DNA from: Fistularia commersonii
Lineage: Eukaryota; Chordata; Actinopteri; Syngnathiformes; Fistulariidae
DNA: 64,000 bases
Reading direction: 5' to 3'
Assembly: GCA_037954325.1 (NCBI GenBank)
Contig: JBBMNZ010000007.1
Coordinates: 5,646,501-5,710,500, forward strand
The translations under genes and the position numbers were made by a program. Numbering within the stretch: the stretch's first letter is position 1; every line of letters begins with the position of its first letter. Below, piece after piece: positions 22,006-31,600 of the stretch. The notes under the pieces were generated by a model. That model was given only the letters and a program-made list of their open reading frames with translations, was not told where the DNA came from and ran no database searches.

Positions 22006-24693
22006 AGCCGCTTGTTTAAATGAACTAAGGAGAAGCTGTATCCATAGACAGTTATCTGAGAAGTAAACTGCTAACTGGTCCCTCTAGTGGCTGGTACTAG
22101 AAGCGCAAGTATAGGATTAAGTTGAGATAGTACTTTATTGATCCCCAAAAGGGAAATTCATTTGTCACAGCAGCGCAACATTAACAACATTAATAAATAT
22201 GGATATAAATACAGATAGAAGAGACATATAAATTGAAGAAACAAGTACAAACAACAACAGCAAAGATAAAAATCGATAGCAGAATGACAAGAATAAAAAA
22301 TAGATAACAGAATGATAACAACAAGATAAAGATAGATAACAGATTGAGAACAAGCTCTTGATTTTAAAGAACCCACTCTTTAAGGGAGCAGTTGCACAAC
22401 GCTCAGTCAATTAAATCAACCAATAGCAGCTCCAGATCACCTTTCACGATCATCGCAGTCATCAATCAATTCATGATCGCGCAGAGAAGATCAGTCACAG
22501 TGTTTGCACACGAAGCCAGCTGAAGTTACAGAAACAAATGAAAAAAAAAAAAAACTACATATCTTAAACACTGTTTGTGTCAGATGAAATGAGTCACTCA
22601 CCTTCATCACCTCTTGATAACATGTCTGTGTTCCACATGGCTAACCCCTTCTTTCAGTGACTCACACTTTTAATGAAGGCTTGTCACACACACACACACA
22701 CACACACAAACACATGCATACACACAAAAACAGCGATGCTGCAGTAATGAGCTGCTGGTTACTCGGCAGTGGTGTGATGAGATGACCTGTCACCAACATG
22801 GTGGCTCTTTGGTCCCTTCAACTCGGCATCCGCTCATTTGTCAAACACGCCAATGAGTAGGGAACTATTTTCACAACATGGAAAAATAGAAGGAATCTAA
22901 AAGGGTCAGAACTAAACCTAGACCTCGGGAGGTCTCACACACAAACACACACACGCATGTGCCGTGATCTTTGACCTCAGATCCTCATTCGGAGGCTGAA
23001 ACATGTCAATTGAGAATTGTTTATTTTCAGTAGGGAGTGTGACCTTATAGCAGCAGGGTTCCATGTTCTGATCCAGTGATGAGCTGGATTTTCTGTGTGT
23101 TCTTCCCATGTTCTCCATCTTCCTCCCACAGTCCGAAAACAGTCAGCGAGTACATTGTTGCTCTGTATTGGCCGTAGGGTTGAATGAGCAGGTGACGGAT
23201 TGGATGATTGACCGCTAACCCATCCAGGTTAAGCCCCGCATCCTTTCATTAGACTGACCCGTGATTGAAACCAGGTTAAGCCCCGCCCCTTCTGAGTCCC
23301 TTGTGATTGGCTCCAGGATGCACCCCTCTCCCCAGAGTCACCTATGATTGGGTTGAAGTTAAGCCCCGCCCCTCCTTTACTCAAGGTCATGTGATTGGCT
23401 CCCGGTAGTCAGAGGACCAGCGCATGGCAGATGTTTTGGAGAGAAGGTCAGAGAAGCCAGACTGAGATGGTTGAGTCATGTAAAGAGGAGGGATAGTGAA
23501 TATATTGGTAGACAGATGCTGGAATCGGAGCTGCCAGGCAGGAGGTCTAGAGAAGGAGCCAAAGAGAAGATTTATGGGCGTAGTGAGAGAGGATATGAAG
23601 TTAGTTGGTGTGTGAGAGGAGGATACAGAGAACAGGGTTAGATGGAGAGGGTTGATTCGCTGTGGCGATTCATGAATGGAAAAGCCAAAAGGAAAAAGTC
23701 AGTGCTCCTCTGTGTTTGTGTTCCAGACGGTGCAGCTCCGGTCGCAGGTGCAGCAGTGCCGGGCCAGCGCCGCCACCCAGATGACGGGGATAGGCTGCTA
23801 CGTCTCCTGCATCAACGACCGCTTGGTAGAGCCCGGAAGCTTCCTCACTGCCTCAGAGCACCACTGGAAGAGGCTCAGAGCTGTGAGTCCCCCCCCCCAC
23901 CCCCGCCCCCCCACGTAAACTGAGGAGTTGGCATCGCCCACAGGGACCCGTTCTCTCCACTAGGCGATCTGCCTGCAAGCCCACATCCGCGGCTGGCTGA
24001 GCCGCCTGCGGGTGGAGCAGCTGAGGAGGGAACGAGACCGCCGTCTGGCCTGGCTGGACATGCAGGAGAGGAGGAGGCAGGAGGAGAAGGAGGAGCAGCT
24101 GAGGGCCCGCCGCTCCCGCTGGATGAACCCACGGAGGAGGGATGACTTCAATCTTCTGTACCACGCCCTGGAGAGTAGGTGCACCGCTTTGCAACCTTAC
24201 CGCATCTCTGTCAACCGCCCAGGGGAGTGACGTCTCCTGCCCTGTTTCAGAGTGGAGGCGCGAAGAGGAGCAGAAGATCAACTCAAGCATGCGTGGAGCC
24301 CGGAGAAAGGCGGCACTGTGCGCGCTGCTGGAGCAGGAGCAGCAGCTGATCGCCACCATCGGCTGCCATCGCAGTGCCGCCTACAAAAACAACTACGACA
24401 CCGCTGTCAGGAACTTTCTGGATAAGGTAATGAGCCGCCGTCTGCTGCAGCACCACCTACACGCCAGTTCAGATGGAGGTAAACATGGCTGTGTGTGTGT
24501 GTGTGTCAGTGTGCGGCCCCCCACCGATGGCGGGCGGCGGACGGCCGGCCCATTGAGATGGACACCCAGCAGACTCTCAGGGCAGGACAGCTGAGGGACC
24601 TGTACCACCAGGTGGCATTGTTCTCCATCAGCAAGGAGGAGAGGCTGGCAATCCTGAAGAACCTCAAACACACCGTGTCAGTGGTGTGTGCGT

Positions 24694-24735
<42 letters not shown>

Positions 24736-26900
24736 GTGTTACGGGCTGTTTCTGAGGCGGGCAATGTGATTCGTGTGGGGGTGGGGCAGGAGCAGGTCTG
24801 TCCGCTGGGCCGGGACATCATGGAGCTGGTGGACCGGGAGCTGGACCTGATGAGCAGAGACATTGCGGCCTCCAAGCTGCTGGGCCTGAGGAGGAGGCTG
24901 GCAGGCCTCTTCCTCCAGCTGGTTCGGACACCGTCCTTCAACCCTGAAGTGGGCAAGCTGCTGAAGGTGCCTACCTCCAACCCCCAACCCCAGAAAAAGT
25001 ACAAAGCGAAATCAGAAGTGAAATTCAAAATCATAACCTTTATTGAAACTGGAAATGGACGAGAGAGTGGACGAGTGCTGCCATGTCCCTCTGACCTTGA
25101 ACACAATGCTCTGACTTTTCCTTAGACAGTAACATCTCCTCCGGTTCTACATCCTCCTCCACTGTCATGTACTCCTCCTCCTCCACCACCACCACCTCTA
25201 TTTCCTTCACCTCCTCTTCCTCCTCCACCACCACCTCTATTTCCTTCACCTCCTCTTCCTCCTCCACCACCACCTCTATTTCCCTCACCTTGTCTTCCTC
25301 CTCCACCACCACCTCTATTTCCTTCACCTTGTCTTTCTCCTCCTCCACCACCTCTATTTCCTTCACCTCCTCCACTTCTACTTCCTCCTCCACTCCCTCC
25401 CCCTCCGTTTCCTCTGCCGCTACCTCCTCCTCCTCCTCCACCACCATAATGTACTCCTACACAACCACCTCCACTGCTACTTCCTCCCCCACCACTTTCA
25501 TGATCTCCACCTCCATGATCTCCATCAAAACGCAGTCCACCACCCCCACCTCCTCCACCATAATCTACTCCACCACAATCAACTCCATCTCCTCCGCCTC
25601 TACTTCCTCCTCCACTGTAATGCATTCCACCACCTCCATGTCCTCCACCACCACCTCCATGTCCTCCTCCTCCTCCTCCACCACCACCACCTCCATGTCC
25701 TCCTCCTCCTCCTCCACCACCACCACCTCCATGTCCTCCTCCTCCTCCTCCACCACCACCACCTCCATGTCCTCCACCACCACGTCCTCCTCCCCCTCCT
25801 CCTCCTCCACCACCTCCATGTCCTCCACCACCACCTCCATGTCCTCCTCCTCCTCCTCCACCACCACCACCTCCATGTCCTCCTCCTCCTCCACCACCAC
25901 CACCTCCCCCACCACCAACTCCATATCCTCCACCTCCCCCACCTCCTCCTCCACCATAATGTGCTCCACCACCTCCACTTCTACTTCTTCCTCCACCACT
26001 TCCACCCTGAGCCTCTCTCCTCCTCCTCATCTTCCTGGAAAATAAGAGGAACCATGTCTGAGGTTCGGTTTCAGGTTCTACAGAAGAGAGAGAAGAGCTT
26101 CTCCTCCCCCAGCATCTCCTCCTGCTGCCGCTCCTCACCGTTCTGCCGGTCGTTGCAGGTTCCTCAGAACCCCGCGGAGCTGAAGAGCAACATGTTCCAG
26201 TGCCGCGGCTGCAGCCGTTACCTGTGCTGGTCCGACTTCGGCGTGTCGGCGGGCGCCGTGGGGACGGGCCGCTGCCGGGTCTGCGTGCGCCTGGACAACA
26301 TCGCCCGTTCCCGTGACGACCTCACCTCCTACAAGAACATGCTGAGAAGACTGCGGGTGGAGGAGCAGAAGCTCAGCCGCAACAACAAGATCCCCTTCCT
26401 GCTGCAGGTGGCGCTCCGCTCCCCGCCGCCCCCCCGCCGGCCAGGCGTCCTTACGCTCGCCCTCACTGCTCCTTTGCGCCTCCTGCAGGTGGAGGACCTG
26501 CAGTACCTGGTGGACGTGGTCTGGGCGGCGCGCTCGGTCCACAACACCTGCAGCGACCTTTACAGCCTGGACTTCCTGCGCTGGGAGCACCGCCGGGACT
26601 GGAGCCCCTGGAACTGCATCCTGCTGTCCAGGGACGAGGTCCCGGCCCATCTGGGGGTGGAGAACGTGGAACAGGTGTGTCCCGAGGGGAGAAGGACTCC
26701 TAGGGGCGGAGCCTAACGCCGCCTCTGTCTCCACCCAGGTGTACGAGGCCACCTTCATCCACGCTATCCACCAGAAACATCTCAAGGCCCGGCGACACTT
26801 TGGCCAGATCCTCTCTACTGCCGCCGCCATCCTGGACCCCCCGCCTGACGCCGCAATAGACGAGAGCGATGCCGATGAGCCGACGCCCCCCGACCAATAG
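18501..26900 (+). CDS. iqub: IQ motif and ubiquitin-like domain protein (IQUB), 14 exons
   Basis: Axonemal protein of motile cilia and sperm flagella, tied to radial-spoke function in its family. Exons: 18501-18654, 20316-20390, 20811-20897, 20988-21122, 21399-21566, 21760-21935, 23727-23882, 23964-24174, 24251-24426, 24510-24683, 24757-24966, 26159-26407, 26489-26674, 26739-26900. They join in frame to about 772 aa, near the human length. Ubiquitin-like region at about 106-180 (KVVLVPEGHVMTSAFAIGL, then EEQQTLMELGV); a conserved block KPFLGGFRHRLTG; IQ helix at 318-338 (AICLQAHIRGWLSRLR); a charged coiled coil; MWR-type block HRWRAADGRPIEMDTQ; DREL helix; a cysteine-paired segment (CRGC...CRVC, exon 12); and WSPWNCILLSRDE. 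The acidic exon 1 is weakly conserved. Less certain: exons 2 and 3 and the exon 10/11 junction, where intron 10 is almost all repeat. Confidence 0.93.
18890..19565 (+). mobile_element. LINE reverse-transcriptase 3' part (RTE/BovB-like)
   Basis: Lies in iqub intron 1. Shifted frames give the C-terminal part of a fish non-LTR polyprotein, clearest at 19268-19537: KMLRFSLGVTRMDRIRNESI, FGEKVRESRLSW, ELPGSRSGGRPKG. Upstream pieces match the post-catalytic part (QVQAGWNGWRKVSG). Frameshifts make it a dead copy. The clade is by resemblance only. Confidence 0.8.
20388..20466. repeat. (GATGA)n microsatellite at an iqub donor site
   Basis: About 15 pentamer units (ATGAG/GATGA) begin inside the donor of iqub exon 2 (CTACAG|GTGAGATGAG). 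The consensus donor forms the array's first unit. Next comes ACTTTATTTATCCCGAAGG, a common fish retroelement tail motif. Confidence 0.93.
21352..21392. repeat. (GT)n microsatellite before iqub exon 5
   Basis: About 20 GT units ending six bases before the acceptor (tatccag|G) of exon 5. Confidence 0.95.
21606..21678. repeat. (GT)n microsatellite after iqub exon 5
   Basis: About 36 GT units starting 39 bases after the donor of exon 5. Confidence 0.95.
21959..22003. repeat. (CA)n microsatellite after iqub exon 6
   Basis: About 22 CA units starting 23 bases after the exon 6 donor (ACACAG|GTGTGG). Confidence 0.95.
22125..22400. repeat. Fish retroelement tail-like repeat
   Basis: Begins TACTTTATTGATCCCCAAAA then GGGAAATTCATTTGTCACAG, a motif common at the ends of fish interspersed repeats, followed by A/T-rich ATAGATAACAGA copies. 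The same motif appears at 20475 and 63875. Confidence 0.5.
23165..23414. repeat. Tandem copies of a dispersed AAGCCCCGCCCCT repeat
   Basis: Three to four units of about 65 bp of the form GGTTAAGCCCCGCCCCT...TGATTGGCTCC lie in iqub intron 6. Single copies occur near 45880, 49340 and 63940. Confidence 0.6.
23415..23700 (+). mobile_element. LINE 3' fragment (RTE/BovB-like)
   Basis: GATGTTTTGGAGAGAAGGTC through AGCTGCCAGGCAGGAGGTC is near-identical to part of the copy at 18890-19565, and it runs on to the element's 3' tail (CGCTGTGGCGATTCATGAAT). It ends about 30 bp before iqub exon 7. Confidence 0.75.
24700..24734. repeat. (CA)n tract making up half of iqub intron 10
   Basis: The 73-bp intron (24684-24756) is a GTGTGTGCGTGCAC donor segment, then this CA tract, then about 20 bases to the acceptor. 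Confidence 0.9.
25128..26035. repeat. ACC/TCC pyrimidine-rich array in iqub intron 11
   Basis: About 900 bp of imperfect TCC/ACC trinucleotides with embedded TCCATG and TATTTCCTTCACC units. The plus strand is almost free of G and the minus strand is G-rich. The long open frames seen on both strands are composition artefacts. Confidence 0.95.
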
Positions 26901-27215
26901 GGGGCGCTCTTTCCCCTCCCGCCTGGTAGGAAAACAGGTGGGGCTGGAGAGAGCTGTCCGTCCGATTTAGCGCTGATTCTCTTTCTGTCTTTGTGATCCA
27001 GGTGGACGTGGACAGGGTCACCCGACCTCACCTCCAACCCTCTGCCGCACACGAGGGGAACCCCTCCGTAGAACAAACCCCCAGAACCCGGCTTGATTTG
27101 GATCCCCAAATCCAGAAGAACAGGTGGCAGTCGAAGCAGTCCGGTGACGTCACGGCTACCCCTCCAAATGCGCTCTGCTGGCCGAACATGGAACTGACAC
27201 TGAGGTCGGAGAAAG

Positions 27216-27221
27216 AATAAA
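27216..27221 (+). other. Candidate iqub polyadenylation signal
   Basis: AATAAA 316 bp after the iqub stop codon, before an A-rich stretch. It is the first canonical hexamer after the stop. Confidence 0.6.
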
Positions 27222-28079
27222 GGGGAAAAAAATCAGGAATAAAGGTAGATTAAAATGAACATAAAATGGAAAACAAGGATATTGATAAATTCATACATCT
27301 ATATATTAATATACATTAATGATTATGGCTCTGGGCAGTCAGGGGGGAAACACCGCTCCCTGGCGGCGGCCGCCGTAACCGCAGCCTCCGGGGCGAACGG
27401 CTCGTCACAATAATAAAAAATCTTTAAAGCTTAGAAAAAATGAATTCATAATTTACTATACAGTTACTATTTTTACTATGCCAAATATGACAGTGATGAT
27501 AACATGCCTTGAGCGCGTAAATGACGCATTTTCATTTTATTCAAGTGCGTTTTACCTCCCGCAAGGTCCCGCCGTTGTTCTCCGGTTGTCCCGAGGGGAA
27601 CTTGCGGGTAAATAAAGTTTGGGTTTGCGGTTCAAAGGGCTCCCCTGTCAGAGATCGTCTCTGCCAGAGGTGTACCTCACTTTGTGGCGCGATAGGTCCA
27701 CAAAAGATATCGATGACTGAGAAGCAATTGGATGTGCCTGGCAGTCAAATAGTGTGCGTAATGCAGCCATGTTGGGGAGGCGCAGTTGTTTGGATGGCCT
27801 GGAACAACCTGTTTGACCTCCAGGTTACATTTGGTGTGTGTGGTACTAGCGTCCAGGTCTGGATTGTCTCACACACACACCTACCTTGGGTTTCAAACAG
27901 TTAAAACGCCCATAATGATCTCGTGGGAACAAGATAGCACCCACCCGTCGCAGCGGTTCAAATCAAATGTTTGTTTTTTAGCTTTATGCGTTCAGACAGC
28001 AAAGTCCGCTCCCGGATCCGAGTCAGAGTGACGCCTCATTTCGCAACGGTACTTCCGTCTTCCGGTCGAGGCCACGAGT
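27222..28079. other. iqub-cadps2 intergenic spacer
   Basis: About 850 bp with no gene. An imperfect inverted repeat near 27555-27615 (ACCTCCCGCAAGG / ACTTGCGGGTAAATAAAG) resembles a fish retroelement tail. GC content rises toward cadps2. Confidence 0.5.
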
Positions 28080-28690
28080 TGCACACCTGCAGAACGAAGC
28101 CCCGCCCCCCCGCCCCACCCCCGGCAGTAACGGTTGAAGCCCCGCCCCCTGCCCCGCCCCCTCCACCGGAGCGTCTCAGTCCTCCGGCTCGCAGCTCCAG
28201 AGCGGCGGCGGCGGCGCGGAGCGGAGCCGCGAACGCCACGTCGACTAGAACAAACAAACAAACTCCTTTCGGGGGGGAGAGAACCGGACCCCCATCCCCT
28301 ACCGGCACTATGCTGGACCCGTCCTCCAGCGAGGACACCGGCGGGGAGTCGGACCTCGAAGTTGCCCCGGAGCCACCGAGAAAGGCGGCCGGCCGCGGCG
28401 CGCACAGCCGCCTGCGGCTGCAGCAGCCGCAGCCCGGCGCACCTGCGGGCTCCACCGCCGCCGCCTCCGCCTCCTCCTCCGCCTCCTCCTCCTCTTCTTC
28501 TTCCTCCGCCGGAAAAAGTGCGAAAGACGCCACAGGTGAAGAGGAGCACCAGGAGGCGGAGGAGGATCGGAAGATGAAGCTGCAGATCTACGTGTTCGTC
28601 CTGCGGTGCGTCGCCTACCCGTTCAGCGCCAAGCAGCCCACCGACATGGCCCGGCGGCAGCAGAAGGTCAGTCCGCGGGGGGGCCTGGGG
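28080..28690 (+). promoter_or_regulatory. CpG island and GC boxes of cadps2
   Basis: Several CCCCGCCCC-type GC boxes lie at 28099-28165, and dense CpG runs through the 5' UTR and first coding exon. No TATA box is evident, as is usual for a CpG-island promoter. Confidence 0.65.
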
Positions 28691-31600
28691 CGGGAAGTTC
28701 TCGTTACTTCGTTACTTTTGACTTTGGGTTCAGAAAAAAAAAATAAAACCGACGCCGAACGTTGCCCCGTGCAGACTTCTTGCATGTCACCCCGTCCGGT
28801 GCCCTCCATCCGGGTAAATTGTCACCCGAAAAGCGGTGATTCGCCCAAAGTGATCGAAATCCCGAGCTAATTCGGCGCGGCGGTGCGTTCAGGGACCCAG
28901 CGGCGAAGTCTGCGACACCTGTGCGCGGACAGTGAAAGCCACACTTGCACACGCGTGGCGCCTGAAGTCACAGATTGGGGGTTTATTTCTCCAGCAGAAA
29001 CATCAGGACACACACACACACACCATGTATTTCAGTCGTTTTTGTTCAGGCATCTGGATGATGGTTCAAATCCGGCAGGGGTGGCGACCTATCACCTCTG
29101 GAAAGTCAGTCTCAATGGAGGAATGGATCCAGATCCAGACTGGTTCTAGAACCCGATCGATGAGGGATCAATATCTTGGACTGTCCATGCCCCCCCCCCC
29201 CCCCCCCCCCCCCATGGGAGTTTGATTGACAGGTCAAAGGCTGCAGGTTCTTGAGGTTTGGGGGTTCTGATAACAAGGGAAGGTTGTTTTTGTTATTCTT
29301 TCGGTGGCTCTGGGTTCTCCAGGATGCTGCTCATCAGTTCTGGTTCCGGCGTTGATCCGTTTCCTCCTCTGTGCCCCAGGAGTGTTTTGTGATGCAGTGT
29401 GTGTCCACACACACATAAACACACACTCATGTACGCACACAGATGGTTTTCCGTTTTCCCGAAAGCCTGCGGTGTCTGGGGGCGGAGTTAATGAGCCGTC
29501 GTCCCCGTGGGCGTCTGTTGATGATGTCACACCTCAGGGTTCCACTGAAACAGCTGTGTGTGTGTGTCTGTGTGTGTGTGTGTGCGCGCGCATAAATGCG
29601 GCCCTCCCTTACTTAAATCCTGTGTTTTTTCAAGTTTTATGCTAATTTGTGTTTTTTGTTCCAATGAAATTCAAAATATTGACGAGCAAGGGGATGGGGT
29701 TTAACTGGATGGGCCAGCTGTCAATCATCCAACCGTTCGCCCCCTCATTGAGAGGAAGACGGTGAACCTGCAGAGAACCTGCAGGTATGAACTATCTGAT
29801 GATTCTTCGGCTGTGAGTCAGAACCTTCTCGTTGCAGAACATGGAACATGAGCAGAACCTTCTCCTCTGTCCGGGTCAGGATGAGAGTCAACCGTTCGGA
29901 GGTCACATGACTCCCCCTTCCTGACCAACCAGGAAGAACTGATGCGACCGTCATTGACTTCATACCAATGATTTTCAGTTATTACTTTTGATCAATTACT
30001 TTACATCAATGACTTTTGATCAATGACTCTGTTAATACTTTCAACGATGACTTTGGACGGATGATTTTAGTCATCACTTTTGATCAATTATTTTCAATTC
30101 AATACTTTCAAATGAAGGAAAAGTCATACTGTTAGAACTCACTTGAAAACCATGAAAATTACATGTGAAAATCTTGAAAAGTCACTTAAAAGCCTGGAAA
30201 TGTATTTTTTAAAAATGTTGAAAAACCTGGAAATGTATCTTGAAAAATCTTTCAAAATTCCTGAAAAAGCCATTAAAAATTTTGGATTTTTCCTTTTGAA
30301 AATTCTGAAAAGTCACTTAAGAATCTGTACATTCATTTTTACAAATGTTGAGTTTCCGATAAGAAATCTGGAAATTCATTTAAAAACACCGTGGAAAGTA
30401 CCTTCAAAAGTACCTTCCCTCAAAAAATCTGGAAGAGAATCTTCAAAACCATGAGAATTCCTTAAAGGAACCTGGAAATTAAAAAAAAAAAAAAAAATCT
30501 TGAAAATCTGGAAATTTTTTCAAAAAAACCTGGAAAATTCCCTTTAAAAATTAGGAAAGTCTCTTGGTAATCCAAAAAAATTGCCTGAAAAGACCTGGAA
30601 ATGTATCTCTAAAATCCTGAAAATCCATTTTCAAAAACCTAGAAATTCCCTTGGAAAGCCCTGACATGAGAAGAGATTGCCTTTTTAAAAAGCCATCAGC
30701 ATCATCTGATGCACGAGGAGCCCTTCTGTATCCTCATTAGGTACCTCAGGGTCACAGGTGTTTCGCCCCTTAACATGTACACCTCTCCTGAGAGGGGCTG
30801 ATTTAGCCTGCGTTTGCAGAGGGGTCCCAGCTGCAACTTCTTAACAACCACAGCCACTCATTTCCTCAGGGTCCAGACCAAACTTAATGCACATTAGAAT
30901 ACAGACATTTGGCCAAAGCAATTTACAGTGGAGATGCTGGGGATTGAATCCAGGACCTCATACATGTGAAGCATGCGTTCTACCACTGAGCTACACCTTC
31001 AATGCGAAAGTAGCACCATGAAGTCGTGCGGAATCCTCGAGAGCCAACCTCGAAGGGGAATAAGGTTGCGCGCCATCCTTTGGTGTTGGTACTTGGCCTT
31101 CCTGGGATAGTCTTTCTTCCCAGGGCACTTTTAATTGGGCCAAGATGATGGTCATTGCACTGGTGAAGTAAAGGATCATGTCTGGTTGGAGCGGGGTTAT
31201 GACCACCTCCTGCAGAAGACCAAGCTCTCCTTGAGGTCTGCATGCAGCTCCCAGTCAGACGCTTGATGAATGATGAACGGTGACTTGCTTGCCGTCTTTG
31301 CTTTGAGAGCCTTGCTACCTTCTGTCTGGAAGGTAATACTTCTGGGCGGTGGCTAATATTTATTGGCCTTGACTCAGTCTCTGTGAGGACCTTGCCGTGC
31401 CTCCATCTGTGGTGTCCATCTGTAAGTTATTTGGAGTGGGCCAAGAGGTTGGCCACAGTGTGTAGCAGAAATCTCAGCTTGCCCTGGTCCTGAAGAGCTC
31501 TCTCCAAGACAGCAACTGCTCCATGGCCTCATCGCACTGCATCCAGCGGACCTGAGAGGCTAGCCCTACCGCTTTGACATGCTATTCCTCTTTTGGTGTT

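Noticed and set aside
25167..26045. 292-codon Ser/Thr-rich open frame on the plus strand
   Set aside because: Same repeat array read in sense; it lies inside an iqub intron and resembles no family.
25122..26138. 338-codon Gly-rich open frame on the minus strand
   Set aside because: It is the complement of the ACC/TCC array in iqub intron 11. Glycine runs follow from GGN repeats, and all frames there stay open for composition reasons.
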